Assembly: GCA_031772625.1 (NCBI GenBank)
Contig: CM062816.1
Span: 828,426,556 to 828,490,555 of the forward strand
DNA from: Pinus tabuliformis
Taxonomy: Eukaryota; Streptophyta; Pinopsida; Pinales; Pinaceae
Length of the DNA stretch: 64,000 nt
Direction: 5' to 3'
This document shows, piece by piece, positions 22,054 to 34,329 of this stretch (positions within the stretch are counted from its first letter, which is position 1; each line of letters opens with the position of its first letter). The position numbers were made by a program, and so were the translations under genes. A model generated the notes under the pieces. That model made no database searches. It was not told the origin of the DNA and saw only the letters and a list, made by a program, of their open reading frames with translations.

Positions 22054-23315
22054 ATGTCAGATTGGTATAAAGATGTTATCTTTGTACTAAAAAATCATAG
22101 ATCTCCTCCTGAACTAACAAAGTCAAAATCCAGATTTGTCAAGTTGAAATCAGTGAGATATTGTATTTTGAATAAATGTTTGTATTGGAAAGATTCAAGT
22201 GGAATACTTCTTAATTGTCTATTGGAAGATGAAGCTGAAAAGGTGATCGAAGAGTTTCATAAAGGTGATTGTGGAGGACATCATTACTGGAGAGCAACAA
22301 TGAATAAGATACTCAGAGCAAGATTTTATTGGCCTTCAATGTTCAGAGATGTATACAGAAAGGTTGCTGCTTGTCATGAATGTCAAATATTTGAAGGAAA
22401 AAGGAAGTTACTCTCATTGCCTTTGAAGCCCATTTTGCTAAAGCCCCTTTCCAACAGTGGGGACTAGATTTTATTAGCGAAATACATCCTACATCTTCAG
22501 GCCAACATCGGTGGATCCTAATAGCCACTGATTACTTCACAAAGTGGATTGAAGCTACTCCCACACGACAAGCTACAGATGCAATCATTATTCAATTTCT
22601 GGAAAATAACATCATATCAAGATTTGGTTGCCCAATGAAGATCATCACTGATAATGCCCAAGCTTTCAAATCAAAGAGGCTGGTAAGATTTTGTAACCAG
22701 TATAATATCACTCTTGGCCATTCTACAACTTATTACCCCCAAGGTAATGGCTTAGCTGAATCATCAAACAAAAGCCTAGTAAGAATCATTAAGAAGCTTT
22801 TGTAGGAAAATAAAATGTCATGGCATTTAGAGATCAAGTTTTCTCTATGGGTTGATAGAATTTGTACTAAAATATCTATAGGAGTTTCTCCTTATGAGTT
22901 AGTTTATGGAATTGAAGTTGTTTTTCCTAGTTCTCTTGGAGTTCCGATCATGAAACTGTTGCAGGGACTAGAAGAAGAACTGAATGCTATCCAAAGGAGG
23001 ATCAACCAACTAATTGCTTTGCAGGAAAAAAGAGAAGAAGTCTACAACAATCATTAGCAATCTCAGAACATAATTAAAAAGACTTTTGACAAAAAGACCA
23101 AAGAAGAAAATTTCAGTCCTCAAGACATAGTTTTGAAGTGGGAAACTAAGATTGAAGATAAAGGAAAACACAGAAAGTTCGAGAATCTCTGGAAGGGGCC
23201 GTATAAAATTTCAGCTTACCATGGGAATAATACATTTATATTGCAAGAGATGGATGGTCAACTATATGCAGGAGGACCTGTTAATGGTAGGTTTCTCAAA
23301 CATTATATCTCTTGA
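22054..23315 (+). pseudogene. Integrase of the Tat element
   Basis: Zinc-binding HHCC region: EFHKGDCGGHHYWR to CHECQIF (22255-22395). Frameshift at about 22437. Catalytic core: QQWGLDFISEIHPTS (first Asp, about 22465), RFGCPMKIITDNAQAFKS (second Asp, about 22650) and PQGNGLAESSNKSLVRIIKK (Glu, about 22757). One stop occurs near 22803. The post-core part is ISIGVSPYELVYGIEVVFP and RRINQLIALQEKREEVY. Another stop near 23056 precedes the C-terminal KWETKIEDKGKHRKFENLWK and VNGRFLKHYIS. The DDE triad is complete. The polypurine tract is not obvious; GGGGCACAACATCCCC near 23505-23520 precedes the LTR. Confidence 0.88.
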
Positions 23316-23532
23316 TCCAGTTAGAAGAAATACCATTGTATATATTCCATTTTTTTTTCTTTTTCTGTTTTTCTCATTTGCAGGTGTTGATGATATATTT
23401 GACAAGTTTTGAGCCCGAAGTGAAGGCCATAAAAACTTGGAGATTATGTCGTCATTTTCAGTTTCTAATAAGGCAACTGGTCTACTAGTTATTTGCTGCA
23501 CCACAGGGGCACAACATCCCCATTAGAGCCGT

Positions 23533-26500
23533 TGTTATCTATGATAACACATTTTTTTTCCCTTTGTTTTCTGAAAACTCTAGCCATAGTGATCCATTTT
23601 TTAACTCTAGTCGTGTTTCCCCCATTCCCCTTTGAAATTTATTTAAAACCTTAATAAAACATGTCGTAAACCTTTTTAAAGGCTGGGACCCGCAGTTTAT
23701 ATCACAATTGGCCTGTCCTATACCCCCCATGTAATACCCAGGCCCTGACCCTACTACGATCACGGTTTTTAAAAGGGTCGTGTCTATTTAAAGACCCTTC
23801 ATCTTTTAATGCCCCAGATTATCACTCTGCCAGATCAACGACCGATAATGCTTTTCGGCCCCCCCTTGCCATCCTACCTTTATCGGTCGGGGGGGGGGGT
23901 CTGAAAAGTGGTTTTTCCCATCGGGGCCCATTGCTACATGTCCCTCCTATATGATTCACACCTCCCCTCTCAATACCTCTTACCACTCGCACCCCCCTTC
24001 GAAAACCGCTCAACCCTTATGCCCACTCCCGCCATAACACGTGCTCCCAATTACGTCACCCTCACTTTTGCTCCACCTCCACTTCCCCATTGCCACATAT
24101 CTCCTCCCACTTGATCCTGCTCTCGATTACTGTTTCATCTCCCAACCTCCATCCACAATGCGCCAACCCAGCCATGGACATCCACTCCTGTCTCGATAGT
24201 CTGTTCATTCCCTCCAATCCCCAGCTGCCATGTGCCCCATCCTGCATGAACGGTTATGAGAGAAGTGGCCCTCCTGCTTTCCTTTGTAAACACAGACCAC
24301 AATGGGATTTCCAGATTGATCAACGACCTAGATCAACGAATTCGCTACGTAAGACAACAACAGTGTTTTTCAACGTTTCTTCAGCAGCATGGTCATTAAA
24401 GAGACAACAAAAAAATAGGGTAGAGACATAGTGGAACGATAATGGCACTTTCAAACACATTTCAAACAACAAACAATACGCCTATCAATAAGATAAACAA
24501 TATTGCTCATTTAAAAGCCAAGAAACAACGCAACAGAATTTGAAAGGCCAGATGCTCTGAATTTCCACAAATACAACGCCAACGCTACAACAATTTTATT
24601 TCCCTAAAAAATTGTAACTGTTAGATAAGCTCTGTTCATACGACTTCCATTTGTATATAGAAATATCGATGAAGTCTCAAAGTTTTATTAATCAGATAGG
24701 AACAAGTCTTTAAAACAATGGATTGAATCAGGCCTAGGTGGAAAGATATGTAAAGAGATCTTTCTTTATAAATAAGTAGATTTTCGACTCTAAGAAGGGT
24801 TGATTTGGAATGTGAGAAACCGGCCTTCTGTAATATTTTGTTCTTGTAAGTGTTAGCTATGCTACAGATTGTTGATAATTCAAAGAAGCCTATGCCAGGG
24901 TTCCCGCCACCCCCCACCTCGTTCATCCTCATTTCTGCTTTTTCCCGGGTTTCCTTTGTTTAAAACTGCATATAAGAGTTTTTGCTCTTAGCCCCGAGCG
25001 TAGTGTTAATGTTGCCATATAACTATTTCCTCACAACCGCGCGCTTCCACACAGTTTTCCCCGTCACATCAGTCAGACAAAACATATATGTTAGACCCCG
25101 TCGTCCGATCGTTCCTGCCATGTGATCCGACGGCATTCGCTGATCCTGATCCCGCAAGCCGCACACACAATAACCCACGGGAAAAGTGGTTTATACCTTG
25201 TCACATCCGCCTTCCTACTGTGATCGCTGGTTGTTGTACGAATACCGCTGCACACCAAAAGCGGTGCGATAATTACCGCCATTCGCCCAAAACCACTTTC
25301 TCGACCATTAAATTCCCTGCAGCTTCCGTGCCCATCGACCGTTGGATCTCCCCGCCCGAGATCCAACGGCCCGCGATCTCCCTGCTCCCCTATCTTCCGA
25401 TATCCTCCGTAGACTGATCTCCGCCATCCATATATGTGATCTGACGGCTCGTAGTCGCTCCGCCCCGCGTCTTCCCATCGCCTCCCGCCATGAGATCTCA
25501 GCCATCCGTCAGTTCCATCCAATGGCTAACATTCATTCCCAACCCTTCGTTCATTTTCCATGTAGTTTTCGTGTGTTTGGCCTATACCATGCTTCCAAGG
25601 GATGAAGGCGATCGTCTACCAGCTCTGCGCAGTTAAGCTTCAACTACTGCATTCAACGCATTGTACATCCGAAGAAGGAAAAGATAGCCTTGAACAATTA
25701 CAAGCATTTATCAGTCATGGAATGTCTTTTATACCACACTCCAGCTGCTCAATAAGGACAACAGAGTACCAGAGAATGTCAAATTCATTTATTGAAGCAG
25801 CAGATTGTATCAGAGACCCATATCAGACAGTTAATGTGGTTGGTGGTCCATTATGACCCCTCCACGCATAGGATAGCAGATATTTTTGTAATCAACCTCC
25901 ATATATACCTAGAAACAAGATGTAATGAGGGTTGATGGATATTGTTTTGATGTAAAGTTCAACTTCTGGAGACTATAACTACTGTGATACCTACAGCGTC
26001 TGGTCTTCATTTTCAGCTAATGCAAGCTTCTTTTGCTGTTAATTGCTCACTTTCCACTTCTTCTTTGTTCCAGGCTGTGCCTGTTATGCATTTTTCATGT
26101 GCTCTTGATGTTTAGCATTAGAGGGGTTGTCATCCCACCTTTGTGTTAGAATCTAGTATGTATTATTGAAAGTGTATGCAGGTTTCTGTTTTCTTGGTGC
26201 TAGAGAGCTGTCATCCTGTCTGTGCATTAGGGAATAGATTTACAGACCTTTCTACTGGTTGCATTCGACCATCACATGGTCTTGTGCATCTGCTGGTGTG
26301 GTCAGTATTCTCCATGTTCACCTATTCCTTAAAATGTGAGTAATTGGTGGTCTAAAGCCTTGTAGTCTAGGGTTGTTCACCCATGTCTGGGGTTAAACAT
26401 AGTAGGAGTGGTTATCTGACTTGAATATGCATCATTCCTTCCATTCATCCACCATTTTCCAACATTTTTGTTGAGTTTGTAATGTTCCCAAGCATCTCTG

Positions 26501-26995
26501 AGATACAACCTAAGAGAGTTTCTTGGGGTGATAACAGTAATAAAAAATCTGCAGCACTCTATTTTTGTACTTGAGATTCTTATTATGGCTTTTATGAGTT
26601 TTTATTCTGTTGTTATTACTTTTACATAATATCTTGATTACTTGGAAATCTATCATACAACTCCAATTTCCTTCATTTACTGTGTATCACTGTGGGTGTT
26701 CATTTGTATCAGTTTTAAAGTCATAGATGCCTCAGCTTCCATTAAACACTATTGTTGATAATTTTTTGTTTTAATTTGATGGTGTCAGTATCACATTTTT
26801 CTTCACCTACAAAAATCACAAAAAGAGATCAGAGTTAGTCATCTGAATTTTGAGTTTATCACAAGTCATTTTATAAATATTTTGAGAGAGCCCTCTCAGA
26901 TTGGAAGGACTAACTTCCAGTCTAAAGTTGGTTTGAAATAGTTACATTTGGTTGAAGGTTGATACAGCCTAACCTGTCCCAACCAAGTGATAACA
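23533..26995 (+). repeat. 3' LTR of the Tat element, interrupted by a solo LTR
   Basis: Colinear with 15488-17317 over 23533-24850 and 26537-26995. Subtracting the insertion and one TSD leaves about 1.77 kb. It ends GTGATAACA and is followed by ATAAG. Confidence 0.9.
24851..26536 (+). mobile_element. Solo LTR, family S, nested in the Tat 3' LTR
   Basis: Starts TGTTAGCTATGC and ends GGTGATAACA. Flanked by GTAAG (24846-24850) and GTAAT (26537-26541); the uninterrupted Tat 5' LTR has one GTAAT at the same place (16846-16850). 1686 bp with no internal region. It is a second copy, in the opposite orientation, of the LTR at 1-1244. 25080-25520 is GC-rich and repeats GATC(C/T)(A/G)ACGGC words, and a stretch of A/T (ATATATACC) near 25901 aligns with TATATATATA of the other copy. 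Several short ORFs in both frames (25088-25605) are probably chance. Confidence 0.88.
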
Positions 26996-27731
26996 ATAAG
27001 GTCAACAATAACATAAATCTTTGTAGATAAAGTTGGTTTTTTTTACTTCCCAGTTATTCAATCAATGCCATATAAACTTGTTACACATCCAATATCCTTT
27101 ATCTAAAGTGATTTTTATTATTGATGTTGAAACAATAATTCTTTCATAACATATATAAAAAGCCCGCGTCATAACTTATTAAAAAAAAAGAAGAAGAAGA
27201 AGAAGAAAAAACAACATTGAAGTCAAATGTTTGACCATAAAACCACTAATGAATAAAAAATTATAAATCCAAAAAACAAGCCTAGACCAAAATCATCTAA
27301 TCTAAAATTAATAAATAACAATTACCTTTTAAGGCCACTCATCCTAAGACATTACTTACAATCTTAATCTTTTATAATCTATCCAAAAATTATAATAAAA
27401 TAAAGACAAATACAACCCTAAATTTTAAGGAAGTGTTTATTGAGGTGAAGGAATTGCTCGGACGACCAAAAGTGACCGGAACCCGAGTAAAAAAATTCAA
27501 TAAATTTTGTAGTAGCAGTGTTTGAATCATGTTTTTGATGGTGGAATAGTGGAAATAGATTCAGCAACATCAAAAGCATCTGGGGCACCCAAAACCTTGA
27601 AGTTTAACAATTGTAACCTATATTTACAAAAATCCCTATCGAAATTTATCTTACCAGAATTTCCATAATTAAAAAAAAAAAAATGCAAAACTTTAAATTT
27701 AAATTTCCCGTTTATTCTTTTTACTTACTAT

Positions 27732-27849
27732 ATTCCACCATGACCAAAAATCCATTCCACCATGACCAAAAATCCATGGTAAATACAATGAAAATGACCA
27801 AAAATCCATTCCACCATGACCAAAAATCCATGGTAAATACAATGAAAAT
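27732..27849. repeat. 54-bp tandem repeat, about 2.4 copies
   Basis: ATTCCACCATGACCAAAAAT... occurs at 27732, 27754 and 27808. The 42-bp block at 27754-27795 is repeated exactly at 27808-27849, with a 12-bp spacer, so the period is 54. Confidence 0.9.
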
Positions 27850-28220
27850 TCTAATAAAGAAGTGAAAAACTTGCAAAAGTTACCATACTTGCTTCATTGA
27901 ACACATATCAAGGAAGACATGAACTTGAGATTCATAGTTCTCAAATGGCAATCCAATAAAGATTAACTAATTTTTTTTATTGTACCTACCCAGGATATAA
28001 ATTCTATGCAAATGACACAATAATGGAATTTTGGTTATTGTAGTGATTACAACATAACTTCCATGCATCCATGCAAATCAAAGCCCCACAATGATGGAAC
28101 GAATGATTTTGGTTTTGATAAGATGAATGTCGCCACATAAGAACATATAAGAAGATGTCTTATTCAAGATGGCTTAGCTAACCTTGGTGCAAAGAGAAAA
28201 TGAGTTTGAACCTAGAGTAA

Positions 28221-28279
28221 GGTGTATCTCTCAAAAATATAATTAATTAAGGTGTATCTATCAAAAATATAATTAATTA
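28221..28279. repeat. 30-bp tandem duplication
   Basis: AAGGTGTATCTCTCAAAAAT followed by ATAATTAATT is repeated once with one substitution (TATC for TCTC). Confidence 0.9.
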
Positions 28280-28689
28280 GAAGTAATTGTAACTTAATAT
28301 ATCTACAATGTTATCTTACATTTGATTTAATATAGCTCTAATTTTTTTACATTTGATTGTTAGATGTTATATGGGTAGTAGGTTAGGAATTTCAAGGTTT
28401 TTGTAACTCTAGTGTCTATTTTTATCATTTGGAATTTTTTTTTCATTAAAATTTTAAAATAAGTTAAAAGTAGTGGAAAATGCACATGAATCTAATGATG
28501 CGTAGTTGGAATACACAAATTCATCAAACCAATTTAACATTATTTTACATTGCCTTTTAAAGTATATTCGTTCCTTCTCAGAATCTCAACAAGTGATATT
28601 ATTTATAGTGCACTTAAAGGGAATAACTATTTGGAACACATAATTTGCTTAATTTCCCATGAGCATAATAATATTTTTTGATATATATT

Positions 28690-28815
28690 TTGTTAGTTTT
28701 TATTTATGAAGTATAGATTAGTTGGTTTGTATGGAATTTACTTTTTATTAGGTTTTATATTCAAATTTTATGAGAGGAGTTGAGGTAGAGCCAATTATGA
28801 AGGATAAAAACTATC
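28690..28815 (+). repeat. SINE-like, tRNA-derived remnant
   Basis: TATAGATTAGTTGGTTTGTATGG resembles a Pol III box A, followed about 40 nt later by TATTCAAATTTTATGAGAGG (weak box B), then GAGTTGAGG and AGGATAAAAACTATCC. The same order of words occurs at 32855-33028, which supports a dispersed SINE family. No clear poly(A) or TSD. Confidence 0.4.
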
Positions 28816-29267
28816 CAAATGGTTGTCCAAGCTCGATCAAATCTTGACAATCTTGGTAACAACATATCATAATGGGGTGGATCATTCTTACATTTAATAA
28901 ATGGACTAACCCACCCATCTTAGATCTTCAAAAAAAGAAATTGGCTAACTTTTGAATTGTCTTTTTTTTAATGGAATAAGTAGGAGATTTTATATTAATG
29001 AAAATCTGGATTTTGGGCTAGTACCCTTACATCGAATCCCTTACATCTAGAGTCATACACGAAAGGAAGGTCTTCAAAAGAGTAAATAGAATGTTTACTA
29101 TCACCATTGCTTACATTGCTCTTAAGGCAAAATATATGATCTCCATAGATTCTACAAAAAGTACCTAACATAAAACAAAATTTACAGGCTAACATGATAA
29201 CAAATTATATATCAAAATAAAGCTAACTGGGGACTAGAGCAGACTACATTCAAGACCAATCAGGTGG

Positions 29268-30065
29268 TCAATACAAACCGCGATCATAATCCTCTAGGCC
29301 ACAAACATGACGAATCTGTCTCCACCTGCCACGAATCTCAACAAAACTTCCCACCTCGGCATCCTTCCTGGCACATTCACTTTCCATTTCTAGTACTACC
29401 ACCTGCTTAGATAATTGCCACACCTTAGAACAAATCCTATCCAATGTTGGCTCCATATCAGCATGATGTTCAAGAAGCTTCTCCTCCATAAAGGCTTGGA
29501 AGTAAGTTTGTTGACACTCAATTAATCCCTCAATATCGCTGATTATAGCAACCAAAGCCTATGTCGAGTCCAACAACCTATCTATCAACTCAGAGGCTTT
29601 GATGATCTCACAAAGCTCCTCAGAAATATTTTTCCCTGCCATGGAAATCATTGTGAAGGGAGCTCTGATATACCAGGCAGTCCAGAGGGAACTGCGAACA
29701 GTTAAGGCCAGTCTACCAACACCTATATCACATGGAATTTTACCTCTAGTAGCATGAACCCGAGTTAGAAGTTGGTGTTTCCTAAATCTTCTGTTGATCC
29801 ATTTATAAATAGACCTACAACTGAAAGTTGATATTGTTTGAGACCAACGATCTCCCATTACAATGAGAATCACTTAAGGATAGAGGCGATAAGACCCGAA
29901 ATTGATATCTAACATTAACATTGAATTCTCCGTGATTTGAGGTGAAGAATTCACCACACTCGACATATACAACATTAACTTGGCTCCAGAGGAATTTAAG
30001 ATGAACTGACAGGAGAGAGTGAACACTAGATGCCATCTATTCCTCAAATGAGACCGCCATAACAA
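29268..30065 (-). pseudogene. Unidentified protein remnant, two in-frame stops
   Basis: One minus-strand frame stays open over 266 codons apart from TAA near 29875 and TAG at 29561-29559. I do not recognise the product. The N-terminal third is hydrophobic, the middle is basic (SIYKWINRRFRKHQ), and the end is charged and heptad-like (EEKLLEHHADMEPTLDRICS, VVVLEMESECARKDAEV), suggesting a coiled coil. No zinc finger, RT or nuclease motif is visible. The isolated copy in decayed DNA makes a retroelement or retrocopy fragment most likely. The frame could also be partly fortuitous. Confidence 0.35.
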
Positions 30066-31680
30066 GTGTATCGTTTATAATTGGGCCCACCCACACCATT
30101 GAGAACCTTCCTTCAAATTGGGTAGAGACATGATTTGGGAGATGAACAAAAAACATTCCCTTGCATTCCTATAATAACAATGACCACAATTCATTTAAGG
30201 AACTGGATATGAGAATATTTTTGCATTGATATATATGATCCCTTGAGACATATTAGACCCTCTTTTTGTAGGATCGTCAACGATGGAATTCAAACTTCTA
30301 TATATGTGAAATAGTTTTACACTATCAAACTTGGACATTGTTGCATGAATCCTTAGAATCATAGGGAAAGATGTAGAATTGATATTTTTCTTTGCTTTCG
30401 TGAGTTTCTTTATAACTAATAAGGAGTCTCCAAAGACCGTGATTTGTTTGATATGATCAAGCTATTATTTCACATGTGCACATATCCACAAGTAGCTACA
30501 AGGTACATCGATAGTTTAGGTAAGCCACATGTTGGCATTAGAAAGTGATTTGATACAATTTATAATGTATTTATATAGATGAAGCATAAAATATGTGAAA
30601 TATTCAACAATTGTAAAACTTAAAGATAAATAACAAGTGTATTGGCTTTGCAAAATATTACTATTTATATTGATAATCCAAAAAAAACAATGTTCATTTA
30701 GTTTTTAGATAAAGCAACCTCCAAATGAATAAAGTTTTTAGGTATAATACTAATATTTGACAAAATTTACATAACCTTGTACCTTTATAAATAGTTTCTC
30801 ATTATTTAACGGTCCCAACATTAATAAGTACCAACTATTTAGTAAACCTTATTTTATGAGAATGATCCTTTTACATTAATTAACCATATCAACTACTTAG
30901 TAAAATTTATTAAAAAATGTAACCTTGAATATTAATCATTCAACTTTTACATATCCCAAAATAAGAAATTAGAACAAATATGCTATCTCTAAAGATTAAT
31001 AAAAAAAATTTCAATGGAAATTATTGCACCAATAGGCACCCTAGCCCACTATGGAGGAGAAGTTGTAATGTCACGTCATGTCTTGTTATATAAACAATTT
31101 GACTTGGTCAAATTACATAAAAATAAAATAAAAATAAAAATTAAATTAAATTAGAATTACTAAAGTCAATAAATAGAGGTAAAATAGTCAATTTACCTTT
31201 TTGGACTCTAGGTTTTGACAACCCATGGTTTTTCCCATGGTATTGTTCTTTATTGTAACCTATTTAAATGCATAAAATTCCAATGAATTTCTCTTTTTTC
31301 TAAAGAGAAAGATTTGATCAGGGATTTGATAGTTATTTGATTGGGGAAGTCCCCTAAGGTTTTTGAGCTTGCACCAAGGCTCTGAAAGCTACCTCTTCCT
31401 CCATGTCATTATGAACAAAACCTAGAGAAAACACAGACGATAGTAGAAACGAAAGCTATGAGACATCAATCCACACGTTTGAATCATCTAAACGGGCACG
31501 AGCTTGCTTTATACTTACAAGAAAACCTTTAGCAAGTAGGGAAACCTTAGTTGTCTTAAGCCATAATCCACAGAGCTCTCCATCTACATAGATTACATAG
31601 ATTATGAGAACCAATATGTTCCACATTTTAAATCAATAAAAAAGATTTTTTTTGAATATATAAATATATATTTTAAAGAA

Positions 31681-31737
<57 letters not shown>

Positions 31738-32850
31738 CGAAGAGCAATTTATGCACACATATCATAATAGCTTTAATAAAAATTAATAATTAAACCAAGC
31801 TAGATTTATCTTAATTCTAAATTTACTAAGCGCCGACAGGTAGGGACCAAATCTCTTTTCACTCTAGAAAAAAATTATACCTCAAGAAATTTAATCTATC
31901 CCAATACTTGATAGATCCAAAATTAAAATGAATATAAACTAATTTTATTTCACATATATATTAAAATTTTAATAAAAATAATAAATACAAAATTAATATA
32001 TACATATCTATAATGTAATATATAGTAAAAATATATACTAAATTTTTTAATAAAAATCACAATGCGGTAGTGGTAGCGCTTAGAATCGACCCCATGTAAC
32101 GCGAGTTGCGAAACTGTTCTAGATACCAAATGCCGATTCCTCTGTAAGCAAATTTTTTTTATAAAAAACAAAAAAATTCCATTCATTTACTTGAGGAAAG
32201 TGAGTCTTGTCTTGTGTCTGCGGACCCACCAAACAATGGAATGACTTCCTATCTCATTCATACAATGAAATGATTTCTCGGCCATTACATCTTCCCTTTT
32301 ATCAAATCCAGGGCCCCTCTATTGAAGTAAGGATATCCATCCGTCCTAATAGGGAGGGACAATGTGTCTCCATCACAAAATGTAATATCAATCACGAGGT
32401 TTTCCATCAAACAGCGGGTCCTATGGGCCATGCATGGCACGTGTAACAACGATGTGACTCCTAACGCTCCTTTTCAATATTTGCTTTTTGTAAGGTAGGT
32501 CCTCTTAAATTACTTGCCTAACAAGACTCTTCTATTCTCCATTCAATTTTCTCTTGAAAGTGGGGTATGTTTTTTTAAAGGGAAATAATATTTTTTTAGA
32601 TTGAGGGTGAGATTGAGAGTGAGGATCAATATAATAATATTTATAGGAATAAAGTTGTTACGTTAATATTTTTTATTATTATGTTATTTGTACGGAATTG
32701 AAGCTAGCTAGAGAGATAATAACTATTTTGTCTTATTATTAGAGATAATTTTAAATGACTTAAAAGTGACGTATTTACATAAATAAATGAATTTTGTTTA
32801 TAATTACAATTTTGTATTATAAGCCATTTAAGATAAAGATTGGGTATGTG
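30066..32850. other. AT-rich intergenic DNA, no gene seen
   Basis: No domain or RNA gene recognised. It holds (TA)n at 31685-31727 and long A/T tracts. A slightly GC-richer part at 32080-32460 has an open plus-strand stretch of 79 codons without recognisable features. Confidence 0.6.
31685..31727. repeat. (TA)n microsatellite
   Basis: Uninterrupted alternating T and A for about 43 bases. Confidence 0.95.
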
Positions 32851-32854
32851 AATA

Positions 32855-33035
32855 ACTTATGAGGTGTAGACTAGTTGGTTTGCATGGGGTTTAGTCCACA
32901 CTAGGTCACAGTCTCAAACTTCATGAGGAGAGGTTGAGGATGAAAGTCACTTTGGGGGAATTAGGTCATAGGCTCAAACTTCATGGGAAGTGTTGAGGAT
33001 AAAAATCACTTTGGGGGAATTAACTATCCCAAAGA
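32855..33035 (+). repeat. SINE-like tRNA-derived repeat with internal duplication
   Basis: GTGTAGACTAGTTGGTTTGC fits box A (TRGYNNARNNGG). About 35 nt later GGTCACAGTCTCAAACTTC resembles box B. The segment from the box B-like part to CACTTTGGGGGAATTA is duplicated in tandem (about 32905-32966 and 32967-33028). Words and order match 28690-28815. Old and without a visible tail. Confidence 0.5.
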
Positions 33036-33039
33036 ACGT

Positions 33040-33510
33040 CTAGAAAAAATATCATACAATTTTAGTAAATAATATTCCATTATGAATTAATTGGTCTTCT
33101 TCCATCCAAATTATTTATTATAAATCTTAAATTATATATATTATTCTTTAAATTTATTAATCTAAATAAATAATAACCAAATAATTTTTAAATACAAATA
33201 AAATACAAAACAAAATCAATACTCCTTTCTTATTACCATCCCAATGGCAATTAAACATTAGAATTACCTTCCATATTATTTCAAAATTATATGAATCCAA
33301 TGATCTTGAAAACCACTGCACTTTCATATTTGTCTAAATCACAAAAATTCCATAACTCTTCAAACTACCTCACCTTGTTTTTGGATCAACCACTACGCTT
33401 TCATAATTATCTAAATCACAAAAAATCGATAACTCTTCAAACTACCTTACCTTAATTTTGGATCTATGATTTCCTTTCGGACTTTATATTTCATAAATAT
33501 TTTGCAAAGG
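33040..33510. repeat. Dispersed repeat R, uninterrupted copy
   Basis: Paralogous to three blocks further right: 38570-38719 (shared TGGTCTTCTTCC), 42579-42691 (shared AAACATTAGAA, TTCAAAATTAT) and 45383-45510 (shared TTTTGGATCTATGATTTCCT). In this copy the three blocks are contiguous, so it serves as an empty-site reference for the insertions at 38720 and 42692. Non-coding. Confidence 0.75.
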
Positions 33511-34329
33511 CATTTTGTTATTTAGGCAAAAATCTATGGAATTATAGAGAACAAGGTTGCACTGCAGTGGAATACATACGTACGTAGAATTCTACTGCCG
33601 AATACATACGTAGAAAGTAAAAGTATTAGTAGAAATCATGCCTGTGGTTATGATAACCTTACTTAATCAATTATTAATACAAACTAGGTGCATGTTTATG
33701 TTTTTTTAATCATGTGCCAGTTTTATTATGGATCCAAGCCCTCCATTCCTTCTCAGAACTTCAATAAGGCCTTCAAGCAAGGAAATCAGACACCGAGGAT
33801 ATTAATGTGGACTTAGAGAAGCAGGACTCAAGCTTTGTGCCATAGGAGAAAGTTCCAAAGGCTATTAAGTTGAATTAAAAGGTAGCTAACTTTATTTTAT
33901 TTTTATTATTTGATTTTTTGAATTGCGACAGGAAACATTCCCTTGCAATAGTGTTTTCATGTAAAATTGGTCAGTGATGCACACCACAATATCTTATAAA
34001 TCCATAGAAACAATCCATAATATATCTCCACAATCCTTTATTTGTGTTAAAGGTCACATTATAGAAACTAAACAAATTAGGTATCTCTACCTAATTTTCT
34101 GGTTGGCAAGAATTTTTGGGTAGTGATTTGATGCTCAGAAATTAACATTGCCCTTTGCGCATGCATTTTCTTTATTGAATTTTTGGCTGGATGTTGAGAT
34201 TTCTCCTGGTACATTGAATTTCTGGATGCTTGGTGTGATAAGGAAGAGCCACTGAATTCATTCAAGACCACCACTACCTCTCCAACACCTGTTTCTCTTT
34301 ACAAAATTTTTGTATTGGTTCACACACTA
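33511..34329. other. Intergenic DNA, no gene seen
   Basis: AT-rich. A 16-bp word (GAATACATACGTA...) is repeated at about 33572 and 33600. A 65-codon minus-strand open stretch at 34274-34077 has no recognisable feature. Confidence 0.5.

Larger units (their letters stand above)
15488..26995 (+). mobile_element. Complete Tat-type Ty3/gypsy retrotransposon
   Basis: LTR 15488-17317, PBS 17321-17340, gag 17521-18740, protease 19215-19832, archaeal-type RNase H about 19866-20250, RT 20480-21400, original RNase H 21540-21960, integrase 22054-23315, 3' LTR 23533-26995. Both LTRs start TGTTATCTATGATAAC and end GTGATAACA. TSD ATAAG is present on both sides (15483-15487 and 26996-27000), exact. The additional RNase H and the integrase tail VNGRFLKHY are those of the Tat lineage of plant Ty3/gypsy elements. 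All genes carry stops or frameshifts. The 3' LTR is enlarged by a family S solo LTR. Confidence 0.93.
27001..29267. other. AT-rich intergenic DNA with small repeats
   Basis: No gene recognised. It contains an (AAG)n-like run at 27188-27208, a 54-bp tandem repeat (27732-27849), a 30-bp tandem duplication (28221-28279) and a SINE-like piece (28690-28815). Confidence 0.6.

Noticed and set aside
24062..24431. Overlapping ORFs on both strands, shared with 16043-16545
   Set aside because: The similarity is explained by the two LTRs of the Tat element, and the frames are broken differently in each copy.
27188..27208. (AAG)n run as a polypurine tract of another LTR element
   Set aside because: No TG...CA LTR begins next to it and no coding remnant precedes it.
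32040..32110. GCGGTAGTGGTAGCGC segment looking like a tRNA D-arm
   Set aside because: No acceptor, anticodon or T-arm pairing could be found around it.
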